A stretch of 64,000 bases of DNA from Amphibalanus amphitrite (GCF_019059575.1 NW_024881523.1:124001-188000); one strand, 5' to 3'. Numbered from the stretch's first letter, positions 25,754-37,814 are shown. Translations and numbers: made by a program. The notes: generated by a model from the letters alone, not told the origin.

Positions 25754-25925
25754 GTGGCCGAGGCGTCGGCAGCGGACCAGGTGTGTAGTGTAGACAGAGT
25801 GGCCGAGGCGTCGGCAGCGGACCAGGTGTGTAGTGTAGACAGAGTAGCCGAGGCGTCGGCAGCGGACCAGGTGTGTAGTGTAGACAGAGTGGTCGAGGCG
25901 TCGGCGCCGGACCGGATGTATGCGT
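25754..25925 (+). repeat. 45-bp minisatellite, GCCGAGGCGTCGGC core
   Basis: Four units start at 25754, 25799, 25844 and 25889, each exactly 45 bp (15 codons), sharing the core CCGAGGCGTCGGCAGCGGAC. Because the period divides by three, frames stay open on both strands and mimic a coding repeat (EASAADQV). No other coding evidence. Confidence 0.9.
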
Positions 25926-26426
25926 ATGCCGATTTGCAGAAATACGGAGGCGGCCACTTAGAAAATACTTTGAGACCTTTTCACAAAGAGACTCCTTGAG
26001 TGCTAAACCGAGCCTCCAAGGTGACTGGCTGAGATGTGTTTCTGCGGCAGCGTATGTCCATCAGGTTGCGTTCGGAAGCGCTTCTCGAAATGCGTGGTCT
26101 GTTTTGACAAGGGGCCTTATCCCATCTAACCAACCCCGCCACGTTGCCTCGTCAACAAGTGCTGCTTTATCTCGCTATTGAAGCGGCTCCCAGGCAGGTT
26201 CGTGTCAGGTTTCGTGGCAAGATGTTATATGCGATGACAATAGCGTGTCTGAACTACGCCTGCCAGACTCCGATCGAATCGCCGGCGTGACTAAATGGTC
26301 TGCGTTCCGTGTTGTACGGTACGGCGGTGAACACCTCCACGAGTGACCAGGTCGCCGGCGATCGACTCAGGCTCTGATGTCACTAAAATGCGCTTTAGTA
26401 AGCTAAGTGCCTACCGTGTTGCAGAG

Positions 26427-27300
26427 GGCCGAGGTGACGGCGGCGCACCTGGCGCCTGTAAGTTGCAGAGTAGCCGAGGCGTCGGCGGCAGGCCTGATGC
26501 GTGTGCATGGGTTGCAGATTAGCCGAGGCGCCGGTGGCGGACCCGATGTGTGCAGGGGTTACAGTGCAGCCCAGGCGTCGGCGGCGGGCCCGATGTATGT
26601 GCATGAGTTGCAGAGTAGCTGAGGCGTCGGCGGCGGTCCTGATGTAGGTACTTACGTGCAAGGGGTGTAGCGTAGCCGAGGCGTCAGTGGCGGACCTGAT
26701 GCGTGTGCGTGAGTTGCAGAGTAGCCGAAGCGTCGGCGGCGGACCTGATGTATGTGCCGTTGCAGAGTAACCGAGGCGTCGGCGGCGGACCTGATGCATG
26801 TGTGTGAGTTGCAGAGTAGCCGAGGCGTCGGCGGCGGACCTCATGTACGTGCGAACATGGGTGGAGAATTGTTTTCAAAGTTGGTATGGCGCCAGTTGCT
26901 CGAAACAATACTATCGTGTTTTATTCTTATCAAACTGAAATCCTTAAATTTCGTAGCTGTTACCCTGAAAAGTTGGTATGGCATTGCCATACCATCTTTT
27001 AAGTTGGTGTGGCGCGTGCCATGCCTGCCATACCATATTCTCGACCCATGCCGGTGCAGATTTTACGGGGTGGCTGAGGCTATACGACGGCGGGCCTGAT
27101 GTGTGTGCATGAGTAGCAGAGGGGCCGAGGCGTCGGCGGCGGACCTGATGCATGTGCATGAGTTGCAGAGTAGCCGAGGCGTCGGCGGCGGACCTGATGT
27201 ATGTGCGTGATTTGCGGAGTGGCCGGGGCGTTGTCGGCGAACCTGATGTGTGTGCGTGGGTTGCAGAGTAGCCGAGGCGTCGGTGGCGGACCTGTTGTAT
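26427..27300 (+). repeat. Degenerate 50-56-bp minisatellite, same core, two blocks
   Basis: Further units of the GCCGAGGCGTCGGCGGCGG family with linkers like TGTGCATGAGTTGCAGAGTA, at about 26427-26855 and 27063-27300. Between them, 26870-27055 holds a short unrelated segment with repeated AAGTTGGTATGG motifs and a small palindrome GGTATGGCATTGCCATACC. Confidence 0.85.
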
Positions 27301-27309
27301 GTGCAGTGC

Positions 27310-28830
27310 AGTGTATTGATGTCAACTACGGAAAAACGGAATACCGATACCAAACCAAGTACCAGCCTATGGTTCATTATACCATCAAAATACCGAACAC
27401 ATTAGGAATCAAATACCAAGTACCGAGTTGGTATCAGTATGGTATCGGTATACCGAAAAGTTGTATCCGAGGACATCTCTACTGCAGAGTAGCCGAGGCG
27501 TCGGCGGCGGACCTGATGCGTGTGCGTGCCGAGGCGTCGGCGGCGGACCTGATGTATGTGCGGTGCAGAGTAGGACGTCGACTACGGAAAATCGGAATAC
27601 CGATACCAAACCAAGTACCAACCTAGGGTGCATTATACCAACAAAATACCGAACACATTAGGAATCAAATACCAAGTACCGAGTTGGTATCAGTATGGTA
27701 TCGGTATACCGAAAGTTGTATCCGAGGACATCTCTACAGCAGAGTAGCCGAGGCGTCGGCGGCGGACCTGATGCGTGTGGGTGCCGAGGCGTCGGCGGCG
27801 GACCTGATGCATGTGCGGTGCAGAGTAGGACGTCGACTACGGAAAATCGGAATACCGATACCAAACCAAGTACCAACCTAGGGTGCATTATACCAACAAA
27901 ATACCGAACACATTAGGAATCAATTAGCAAGTACCGAGTTGGTATCAGTATGGTATCGGTATACCGAAAAGTTATATCCGAGGACATCTCTACTGCAGAG
28001 TAGCCGAGGCGTCGGCGGCGGACCTGATGCCTGTGCGTGCCGAGGCGTCGGCGGCGGACCTGATGTATGTGCAGTGCCGAGTAGGACGTCGACTACGGAA
28101 AATCGGAATACCGATACCAAACCAAGTACCAACCTAGGGTGCATTATACCAACAAAATACCGAACACATTAGGAATCAAATACCAAGTACCGAGTTGGTA
28201 TCAGTATGGTATCGGTATACCGAAAGTTGTATCCGAGGACATCTCTACAGCAGCGTAGCCGAGGCGTCGGCGGCGGACCTGATGCGTGTGGGTGCCGAGG
28301 CGTCGGCGGCGGACCTGATGCGTGTGGGTGCCGAGGCGTCGGCGGCGGACCTGATGTATGTGCGGCGCAGAGTAGGACGTCGACTACGGAAAGTCGGAAT
28401 ACCGATACCAAACCAAGTACCAACCTAGGGTGCATTATACCAACAAAATACCGAACACATTAGGAATCAATTAGCAAGTACCGAGTTGGTATCAGTATGG
28501 TATCGGTATACCGAAAAGTTATATCCGAGGACATCTCTACTGCAGAGTAGCCGAGGCGTCGGCGGCGGACCTGATGCATGTGCGTGCCGAGGCGTCGGCG
28601 GCGGACCTGATGTATGTGCGTGCCGAGGCGTCGGCGGCGGACCTGATGCATGTGCATGAGATGTATGTGCGTGAGTTGCAGAGTAGCCGAGGCGTCGGCA
28701 GCGGGCCTGATGTATTTGCAGTGCGGAGTTGCCGGGGCGTCGGACGCATTGCAGTTGCAGAGTAGCCGAGGGGTCGGCGGCGGACCTGATGTGTGTGCAT
28801 GAGTTGTAGGGTGGCCGGAACCAGGTGTTT
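27310..28830 (+). repeat. Higher-order repeat: 255-bp composite units in alternating X-Y order
   Basis: Each unit joins an AT-rich part (ACTACGGAAAATCGGAATACC ... GTTGGTATCAGTATGG) to two or three copies of the 34-bp GCCGAGGCGTCGGCGGCGGAC core. CTACGG anchors lie at 27326, 27582, 27837, 28093 and 28384, giving periods of 256, 255, 256 and 291; the last unit gained one core copy. Diagnostic variants alternate: units at 27582 and 28093 share AAATACCAAG, CGAAAGTTGTA and GTGTGGGTGCC; units at 27837 and 28384 share ATTAGCAAG, CGAAAAGTTATA and GTGCGTGCC. This implies amplification of a dimer of about 511 bp. The tail to 28830 is plain minisatellite. Confidence 0.9.
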
Positions 28831-29260
28831 TGTGTGTATCGCGTCGCAGGTTGGGGTGCCGCGTTGCACGACCCTTCAAAGCGTGCCTACCAGGCTCCCC
28901 GGTTTCCTTTACGATTGCGTGTGCGCTTAATATGCCTCTGAATAGATGCGCGTCAGTCGCCGGGGAAACCATCCTCATGGTGGCGCCGCGTCAGTCGCCG
29001 GGCGACCATCCTCGTGGTGTCGCCGCCAAGGAACCGCACTCCGCTGTACGTACCCCCGAGCCGTGCTCGATACGCCTCACCTGCCGTGCCGGCGTTAGTA
29101 TGCCTGACCATAGAATCCTTGTAGCCGTTGGTACTCCCCACAGCTTCCCTGCCTTCTCGCTCGCTCTCCGCTCCACTCGCCGGCGGCCATGTCGGCGTTA
29201 AGGAGTGCGTGATCGGATAATCCTCGTAGCCGTTGGCACTCCGCACGGATTCCTTAGCTC
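28831..29260. repeat. Short local duplications, non-coding
   Basis: GCGTCAGTCGCCGGG occurs twice (about 28948 and 28990), each followed by a CCATCCTC phrase. A second pair repeats 'GTAGCCGTTGG(T/C)ACTCC' and a TTCTCGC...CTCCACTCGCCG phrase that leads into the 255-bp repeat. Confidence 0.6.
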
Positions 29261-29515
29261 ACTTCTCGCCCACTCTCTGCTCCACTCGCCGTCCGTCGCA
29301 GTCGACGACTGCCGTTCGCGCCTCTCGGCTCTCCTGCCAGCGGCGCGCCCGTTCCTACACTCCCCTTCGCACCACCCCTAGTCAGGGTCTGCCCCGCGTC
29401 TGTCGGCGGGGTGATTTATCTATCTCCGACCCCCGTCTCCCTTTGCTCCGGTCACGTTCAGTGGCGCCCGGGCAGGGTCCTAACCTTCCATAGCCGCGTC
29501 GCCGCTATGAGTTGA
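29261..29515 (+). repeat. 255-bp dispersed repeat, copy 2
   Basis: Same sequence and orientation as 23245-23499, without the 115-bp repeat beside it. Sharp ends at ACTTCTCG and GAGTTGA define the unit. Near-identity over 6 kb distance implies recent duplication or gene conversion. Confidence 0.85.
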
Positions 29516-29626
29516 ATGTGTGCCGAACAGCGCGGCAGACAGACACACAAACACGCCGCTGTGTGTGGAGCGGACGGATGAGTGGAGTGGATCGCGGTGT
29601 CGAGTGGTGGTTTGTGTGTTTTATGC

Positions 29627-30383
29627 GCCCTGCTCAGTGTTCCATTTTTCAGAATTTTTGGTGGCAAATCACACCTAATGGGGAAAATACTTTCATCCCT
29701 CAAATATGAATGACCGACTTTACTTCATCTCTGAAAAAGTTTCATGTATTCCCGACAGCCATGCTTACGACACACGCTCTTCCAGTGTGGAAAGCTATTT
29801 TCTAATTGTATTCGACATGATAGAAGTCTTCAAAATTGTCAAGGGCTTTGATGTGGTGAAAGCTGGTGATAAGTTTCTTCAAATGGACGCTGGACCACGC
29901 AGCGACAGGACTCGCGGCCACTCACTTAAACTCGCCAAGCCAAGACACAGAACCCTCAAGAGAACCATGTTCTTCTCATCACGAGTTGTTGACCACTGGA
30001 ATAATTTGCCTGAAGAAGTGGTAGAAAGTCCCAGCATCAGTTCATTCAAAAACAGATACGACCAATACATGAATAGACAGTGAGAGAGGCAGCATCCCAT
30101 GAGCCCAGCTCCCTTGCCTCTTATCCTACATTCTAGGTAAGAATTCTAGGTAAGCCAGTTTACATGCCACTTGACAGTTGATGCACCCAACGTCCCACAT
30201 CCTTTTGTCCAACACCCTGTCAAGATTCTGACATGGTCTTGGTTTAGCAGTTGGCATACAAATTGGGATTACACCATTTTACAACTATATTTCGGTTATT
30301 TATTTCCTTTTTTCTCATCCTAGGATTTTTTCTCTTCATCGGCACACCCAACCAAAATCCAATTTTAGAACACTGGCCCTGCT
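29627..30383 (+). mobile_element. hAT-type element carrying a LINE reverse-transcriptase fragment, 8-bp TSD
   Basis: Element 29635-30375 (741 bp) has ends CAGTGTTCC / GAACACTG and an exact 8-bp target duplication GCCCTGCT (29627-29634, 30376-30383). The outer 125 bp on the left and 220 bp on the right match the intronic element at 4143-4481. The middle, about 29762-30150, holds LINE-derived coding sequence absent from the other copy. Either the family captured a LINE piece or the intronic copy lost it by deletion at a GCCA microhomology. Confidence 0.88.
29760..30083 (+). pseudogene. CR1-like RT C-terminal fragment inside the hAT element
   Basis: The frame ending at 30083 encodes the CR1-type tail: MIEVFKIVKG, RSDRTRGHSLKL, SSRVVDHWNNLPEEVV and SSFKNRYDQYM, comparable to residues near the C-terminus of the LINE fragment at 7630-8512 but clearly diverged from it. 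No RT catalytic motifs remain. A preceding HAYDTRSSS phrase joins directly to the tail, so the fragment is itself rearranged. Confidence 0.75.
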
Positions 30384-30688
30384 TGACTTGATCGGTCATC
30401 CTTCAAGTGCGCTGGCTCTGCAGGTCCCGAATACTGCTGGTTATCTGTGTGACTATGTGCTGTAGCTCTGCATTGTGCCCTCCGTGGAGTTTCACCATTC
30501 ACCATGTCTCACTCTGCAGTGTCTGTCTTTTGTGGCCCGTATTAGAGACATGTCATGCTCCCTGTGCAATGTGCATGTGTGGTTTCCCGTGTCTAATTGG
30601 TACTGCAGTACATAGGTGCATGGTGTGCCGCTTTGACTACCTGTCATGGCCAGCCTCACTGACTCCATTGTCCCTGTTTTCCCCCAGG

Positions 30689-33600
30689 ACGTGTGCCGGC
30701 GCCGTGGGCCGGCCGGTGATGTCTCCCGCTCATCCCTCTGACAGAGCGGCTCGGTCATGACGGACGCGCCCGGTGCCGAGCCGGCCGCCTCTGCTGCCGC
30801 CTCCGCCTCGCGGCTCGATGGCAAGCCGTTCTTCTGCCGCCAGTGGGCCTTCACAAAAATCTCTCAATGTCTGCAGCACAAACAGAGCAAGTTAGGCGGT
30901 GCGCTGGTGGTGGGCGGCGTCGGCTCGGGCAAGACGGCGCTCTGCAGCGAGTTAGCGCGTCCGACGGCCGCCACCGGTCGCCAGCTGTCCCTGCATGCGC
31001 GGCTAGTGGCGCACCATTTCTGCCGCACCGAGCAGGCGGACTCGCTGCGCGCCGGCACGTTCGTGCTGCAGCTGTCAGCGCAGCTGGCGCGCAGCCGACT
31101 GCTGCCCGGTTACGCGGAGAAGCTGCGCGACCCGGACGTGAGCGCGGTGCTGACGCCGGTGTTCTGCAGCCGCCAGCCGGAGGAAGCGCTGCGCCGCGCG
31201 GTGCTGTTTCCGCTGCTGGAGCTGGACGAGCCGCCGCAGCCGCTGCTGTTCGTGGTGGACGGTGTGGATGACTCGCACCGGGCGGCGGCCGGCGGCGCGG
31301 GCAGCGTGGCCGCTCTGCTGGCCAGCCACCAGCACCTGCTGCCGCGCTGGCTGCTGCTGGTCGTCACTGCGCGACGCTCCAGTCGGGATGTCACGCGGCT
31401 GTTCGCCGGCTTCAGAAAGGTAGGCAGGCGCGACCGGCCCGGGTGACGACAGTGCATGATGGCGTTACAATGGAGAAGCCAGAGACGGTTAGCTCTTGCG
31501 GCGAAATTTCACGCAACTTGATAACAAAACTCCACGCAATTTGAATTTGCTGGCCAGTGTTTAACCTGACGATGTCCCATTGAACCATTCATTAATTATA
31601 TAATATGCTATCATTCGTTGTTGATTCGGAACACTTAATGGTAGTTGCATTGTCATCGTTCAATACCTAATTGCCTCCGTCCCCCTCCCCTCGCAGTATA
31701 TTGGTGGAATTCCTCTGGTGCTGTCATCTGAACCCCCCCCCCCCCCCGTCTGTGCCATTGGCAGATTGTGCTGGACGACCTGCGGAAGGCGAACGTGGTC
31801 ACCGACCTGCAGCAGTACATCCTCAGTCGGCTGGAGCGGGAGGCGGCGCTGCGCCAGCACCTCAGCCACGAGACCGCCGAGATGCTCAACCAGTTGCACA
31901 TCAAGAGCAACGGCTGCCTGCTGTACCTAGAGAAGGTGCTTAGTGGTGTGTCGGAGGGCTTCATCCGGCTTAGTGAGGTCCGAGAGATACCCGGCACCCT
32001 GAACGGGCTCTATCTGTGGCTCAGTCAACGGCTGTTCACCAAGAAACACTTCCACAAGGCCCTGCCGGTGTTGAATGTGTTATTGGCGGCGCTTCGGCCA
32101 CTGCCTGTCAGCACAATCTTCGAGTGTGTGCGGCTCAAGAACGCGGCGGTGACGTGTGATGACTTTGAGCGGCGGCTGTCTGTGCTGGCGCGTCTTACGG
32201 TGGATACGACCGACGGTGCGCGGCTCCTCTTCCATCACAGCTACGCCGAGTGGCTGACTGACGTCAAGTACTGCACGCAGCGCTTCCTGTGCCAGCCGGA
32301 GGCCGGCCATGGCATGCTGGCCGCCTGGCTGCTGCGGCGGGCGCCCCAGCTGGCACCGGACGAGGTGCAGCTGTTGGCTGAGCACCTGGTGCGGATGGAG
32401 TCGGGCCGGCCGCCGGCCGAGCCAGATCTCCTGCCGCTGCTGCTGCTCTGGTCCGGCGCAGAGGTGGAGACCTGTCTCCAGGACGGACAACCCGACTCGC
32501 CGGTCACACTCGAACTGCTGCAGCGGGCGGGAGCAGAGACGGTGCCCCTCACACTACCCGACAGCCGGCAGGCGAGCGTGGAACCGACAGGAGAGGATCG
32601 GCTGGCTCCACCGGCGGCTGAGGCACAGCCGGGGCTGGAGCCGGAGCCAAGCTCTGAACTGGAGCCGGCGCTCAGCTCTGAGCTAGCGCTGAGCTCTGAG
32701 CCGGACCGAGCGCCGAGCTCGGAGCTAGAACTGGAGCCGGAGCCAGAGGCGGCGCCTAGTTCGGAGCCGGAGCCGGGGCCGGAGAGTGAGCGGGACGCGG
32801 ACAGTGACGGCCGACTACTGGAGATGTACCTGGCGGAGGGCGAGCCGGCCGAGCCCGCCGCCGAGCAGGCGCTGCTGCTGTCGGCGGCGCGGCAGGGCGA
32901 CGCCGGCCTGGTGGCTCTGCTCCTCCGCCGCCGCGTGCCCGCCGACTGCGCGGACGCCGCCGGCCAGTCGCCGCTCACACTCGCCGCTAGGCACGGACAC
33001 GCGGACGTGGTGGCGGCCCTGCTCTCGGCCGGCGCGGCGCCGGACCGGCCGGACGCCGACGGCTGGACTCCGCTGCGGTCGGCCGCCTGGGCCGGTCACA
33101 CGGCCACGGTGCAGCTACTGCTCAGTGCCGGCGCTACCGTGGACAGTGTTGACGGAGAACAGAGAACAGCTCTGCGCGCGGCCGCCTGGGCCGGACACGA
33201 CGATATCGTATCAGCTCTTCTCTCGGCTGGCGCAGATGTGAACGGCACTGATCGCGAGGGACGTACGGCGCTGATCGCCGCCGCATACATGGGTCATGTG
33301 GAGATCGTTCGCCGTCTGCTAGACGCCGGGGCGGACATTGATCACGCGGATGGGGACGGGCGCACGGCGCTGGCCGTGGCCGCGCTCTGTGTGCCTGCCT
33401 GTGAGGGCGCCGGCCGGGTGGTGGCGCTGCTACTAGAAAGGAACGCCAATGTGAATCATGAGGACCGTGAGGGGATGACTCCGCTGCTGGTCGCCGCCTT
33501 TGAGGGGCACAGGTGAGAAAAGTGGTGGACAGAGGAAGGGTGGGGCTAGGAGTGGTCTTGAGTTTCCGGGAACTGCGGTTGGCAACTGTGAAATCCCAGG

Positions 33601-35828
33601 ACTGGGATAGCTAAAACGTTTGTGATTTCTCCTATGTGGTTATTGTCACAGAAGCCAGCTCAGCTCCATGACAGTTACGTCCCGTTTCAGTGGTTTCTAA
33701 AGCTGTCAATGACATGCACCTGTCGCTTCAGCGATGTGTGGCCCTCCATCTGCTCCCTAATGCGGCCTCAGACCCTCCCACCTGTCCCCCAGACTGCGTG
33801 CTATCCTTATTCCTCTCACAGGGACGTGTGTAGCCGTTCTCCGTCCTTTCTGGTTGTATAACTCCCTCGCCCACTCGTAGGGACGTATATGAGCTACTGT
33901 TAGAGGCGGACGCGAACCACTCTGACAGAATCTGACCTTTTTCTCTCCCTCTTTCCTTCAGGGACGTCTGTGAGCTGCTGTTAGAGGCGGACGCAGACGT
34001 GGACCAGTCGGACGGAATCTGACCCTCCCCCTCCCTCTCTCCTCTCAGGGACGTATGTGAACTGCTTCTGGAGGCGGACGCGGACGTGGATCACTCGGAC
34101 GGCGCCGGCCGGTGCGCGCTCTTCGCCGCCGCCTCGATGGGCCACCACACAGTGGTCCAGCTGCTGCTGTTTTGGGGCTGCTACTGCGACACAATCGACC
34201 CAGAGGGACGCACAGTGCTCAGTGTGGCCGCCGCCCAGGGCTGTATTCAGACTGTCCGCCTGCTGCTTGACCGAGGCCTGGACGAGGGCCACCGCGATAA
34301 CGGCGGGTGGACACCGCTTCACTACGCCGCCTACGAGGGACACGCAGATGTGATTGACGCTCTTCTAGACGCCGGCGCACGAGTCAATGAGGTGGATAAT
34401 GACGGAAAGCACGCGCTGATCCTGGCGGCCCAGGAGGGTCACGTATCGGCAGTGGCGGCGTTGGTGGAGCGCGGTGCCGATGTCAATCTGCGCTCACATG
34501 ATGGCAAGACCCCGCTGAGAATGGCAGCGCTGGAGAGGCATAAGGACGTGGTGCATTACCTGGTGTGTAACGGCGCAGACGCCAGCTACCGTGACATGGA
34601 CGGCCGGAGTACGCTCTACCTGCTGGCTCTGGATAACCGGACCGCGATGGCAGCGTTCCTCCTGGACAGCGGAGCGGATGTCGAGAGCTGTGACCTGGAG
34701 GGACGCACCGCGCTGCACGTCAGTGCCTGGCAGGGGCATACGGAGACTGTGCGTCTATTACTGCAGCGCGGGGCAGACCCAGACGCCATTGACGCCGAGC
34801 GTCGCACGCCTCTGATCGGCGCCGCCTGGCAGGGCCGCCCGGCGGTGGTGCGCGCGCTCCTGGCGCATGGCGCTACTGTGGACCACACCTGCAGTCAAGG
34901 AGCCACCGCGCTCTGCATCGCCGCTCAGGAGGGACACCTCGAGTGTGTGCGCGTGCTGCTGGACCATTTTGCTGACCCGAATCACTCTGACATGCACGGT
35001 CGGAGCGCGCTCAAAGTGGCGCTCAAGGGCCGCCACGAGGCGGTGGTGCGTCTACTGGAGGAGTATGGGGCCAGCAGCGCCGCACCGCCGCCTCAGCCGC
35101 CGCCACTGCCGGTCCATCAGCCGCCCTGCCACGCGAGCGCCAGTAACGCGTCCATGAACTCTGTCTCGACCGCCGAGACGAAGCCGAGCAGTGCGGCGCT
35201 GGGTGGCGCCTCCCCGGTTGATTCTCCCTCCTCGACCTTTGAAAAGCGCCAGTCGTGCGCCTCATTCGGCAATCACTCGCACTCCAAGTCTAGCAGTAAT
35301 CTGACCGACTCGACCGGCAAATCGTCGCAGACGTCTCAACCGGCCGCTGACGCTTCACCCACTCCGGCGGCAGTCTCTGGCGGGCTGTCCTTCACCCAGC
35401 AGCTGCAGCGGTGTCGGCGGCGCGGCGGCCGGCCCGTGGAGACCACCACCGTCGCCGAGTCGCCGCCGTGCAGCCCAGCGGAGCGGCGCTCCACGCCCGT
35501 CAGTCCGCAGGCGCACCTGCCGCTCATCTACGCTGACCCGCACGACTCGCGCGCGCCATCTGCCGCCGTTCGACCACGCACCTCGGCACCATTCACCTTC
35601 GACCAGAACGAGCACATGCGTATCATTCTGGGTACCAAAAGCGGCAGCAGCTCTGTATCGTCAGAGTCGCGGCCGCGCCGCGGGCTGGCCGCCCAGGCCA
35701 ACTCCGGTCTCAAGGCGGGTGCGGCGGCGCTGCGCGCGCGAGCGGCTCCCTCCAAACAGAGGACGTCTGCGCTGGCTTCGGATGGCTCCTCGAATGGGTT
35801 CCACCTGCGCCGAGAGACGCCACTATAG
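30689..35828 (+). CDS. ANKRD50: ANKRD50 orthologue: P-loop NTPase plus ankyrin repeats (3 coding exons)
   Basis: In vertebrates ANKRD50 works with SNX27-retromer and WASH in recycling membrane proteins from endosomes (family knowledge). Coding exons are 30757-31419, 31765-33512 and 34049-35828; GT-AG junctions are in phase and give 1396 aa against about 1430 in human. Residues 20-43 hold the FFCRQWAFTKISQCLQ segment, 53-60 the Walker A GGVGSGKT, 164-171 a Walker-B-like FVVDGVDD; TAEMLNQLHIKS, IPGTLNGLYLWL and DVKYCTQRFLC follow. Residues about 513-568 are a Glu/Ser/Pro repeat linker not in the human protein. About 17 ankyrin repeats span 588-1146 (e.g. GRTALIAAAYMGH, GATALCIAAQEGH). The tail is Ser/Pro-rich and ends in the family's conserved ETPL. 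The start ATG fits the family N-terminus; an acceptor at 30687-30688 (CCCCCAG) shows a spliced 5' UTR begins at 30689. A GTGAGT donor nine bases after the stop suggests a 3' UTR intron to about 36627. Confidence 0.93.
33822..34022 (+). repeat. Tandem decoy copies of ANKRD50 exon-3 start inside intron 2
   Basis: The start of the last coding exon (acceptor AG then GGACGTATGTGAACTGC, at 34049) is repeated upstream at 33822 (short), 33881 and 33962. The latter two keep an AG acceptor, the reading phase and an ankyrin-like frame (RDVYELLLEADANHSDRI, RDVCELLLEADADVDQSDGI), each ending in an in-frame TGA at 33933-33935 and 34020-34022. Periods are 81 and 87 bp. Use of either acceptor would truncate the protein about halfway through the ankyrin domain. 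Confidence 0.8.
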
Positions 35829-37420
35829 CAGCGCCGGTGAGTGACTGGACGGATGAATGAATTAGCGAATGTTGAATGCAATGATGGAATGCTATAAATC
35901 AATGCAATTAGTAGATACAATGAGTGAATAAATGCAATGAATGAATGAGGAGGTCAGGAAGTGAGACTAAGGATAGGTTGGTTTTGACAATGACTCAAAT
36001 GTCAATTTCCATTGTCTTGAACATATTTTGATTTTTTATTGTAGGATTCGTAATAAGTTTCGATAATGTTTCCAATAAATTCGAGGGATAAAGTTCCAAG
36101 CATCTTAATTTTGGTCGGTCAAGGAAATTGTCAGTGGTGTCTCCGTGTCTTTTAGATGATTTTAACACTATAGTCTCTATCTGGCTTATGCATGCGTGTA
36201 TGCCCCCCCCCCCCCCCGCTCGACTTGTCCTCAAGTATCCTAGGCCTTTTGCTATTTAAGTTGCGGTGTCTACTATCTAGGGAGACATAATAACTCTTTT
36301 TTCTTAACTACTAATAACTTGTGCCACTTTTTGACCCTTAAAGTCTCAGGCTGTGTTCAACTTAGAACAGTGGTAATTTTATCAGAATTAGTTGATGCAT
36401 CAGATTAGCCATTTATCGGTCATTGATCAGAGTGGTCTGTTGACTCTCAGGAACCTCGTGAATTTCATTCCTCGGACTTCGGAGTTCATTTAAATTGCGT
36501 AAAAGCTCCCATTCCAGATTCGATGTCAGTTCAGTGCACTGACCCGGCCGATGTTAGGCTCAGGAAGGTCTCTGCAGTCTGCAGTCCGCAGTCCGCTGAC
36601 GTTCTGCCCCGCCGTGTGTGTTGCAGGGCTCGGGCTGACCCTCCCGCCGCCTGTGGTGGCGCCCGTCCCGACCCTCCGGCCGGCGGTGGCCGCCCCGTGC
36701 CCTCCACCGCCGCCCCTGAGCGGCCGAGCCGGCCCCGTCGTCCGGACCGCCTCCCGAAACGGTCTCTGTGTTTCTAGTCTGCATCTCTGGCGCCGGGCGC
36801 CACTGTTTCGTTTGCATAATTTATTTAGTGTGGGCCCCAATGCGGGGCCCGGTGGTGTCCCTGTGCCCCGGTGACCGGCCAGCGCGGGTCACCGGGTGAC
36901 TCACGGGCCGTTGGCCCCTGGCCGGTCCTTTCCGGCACAGGCCGAGCGGCGTCTCTCAGCGTCCTCTAGCAATACTGGTGTGTCTGTGTATAGCTGTATC
37001 GTGCCCTAACCTGCACTGCCTTTACCACAGCCGAGCCAGGCGCCGGATCGGCGGCACGCTTCAACCGCTACTGCTTGTCGCACATACCGTGTAGGCTGGT
37101 GCATTGTGTGGTAGTCGCTCAGAGTAGGAATCATGTGGCGGACGAACGATCTATAGGCGGTGATCCTCCAAATAGGGACACTTTTGGGATGGGATCATCC
37201 CTGCCTGCACTTTCCCCATGCATACAGATATAGTGTTGTATGCTTTTTGTGTGACAGTGACCTGAGGTCTTCAGTGTTGATTACATGTGTCTCTTCATTC
37301 TGCTTACAGTGGATAGGTTTAGATGCTTGTTTATTGATATTCACTGACGCTTACTTAGTATATTCACCGGCAACGGGTAAAACACTGAATCAAATAAACC
37401 ATACACCGCTGTGTCTTCTG
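35829..37420 (+). other. ANKRD50 3' region, probable spliced 3' UTR
   Basis: A donor at 35837 (CCGGTGAGTG) and an acceptor at 36625-36626 (GTGTGTTGCAG) would bracket a 788-bp UTR intron. A CpG-rich exon-like block follows (36627-36960). AATAAA on the plus strand at 37393-37398 could end the transcript. A C-run lies at 36204-36218. No coding frame is credible. Confidence 0.4.
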
Positions 37421-37814
37421 CTATTTTGATTTGGGTTACTGGCAAGAAGCGTCTTATGTCAATAGCAAACGTGACCGTTAATTGTGGGTCGGTACACGTC
37501 AGAATAAATAACGACCTTCTCCACTCGTACCTTACACCGATAATGCGTTGACTGGAGCGACCTGCCAAGCTCCTACAGGGCTTTTGAGCAGCACCACGTA
37601 CTGAGCCACATAACTCGCGCTTACACACTCATAGCTATGAAATAAATAAGATGCAATATGAGTTCAAAATAAATACAACGCACCGCTCAAGGTAAAATTG
37701 CCTCAAACGAAAACCACGCAAACGCACGGTACCTGCCCGTCGCCTTTGTTCACTCCGTACTTGACTTCACTGATGGCGATTCAGTTCCAGCGAGAAGAGG
37801 GCGTGGCAGTCGTC

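Noticed and set aside
25532-28978. Many overlapping frames encoding EASAADLM or ASGPPPTPRLL repeats
   Set aside because: They track the minisatellite period on both strands, have no splice or start context, and vanish where the repeat stops.
32241-32978. 245-residue Ser-rich minus frame opposite ANKRD50
   Set aside because: Antisense of the Glu/Ser linker and neighbouring coding sequence; no splice or domain evidence.
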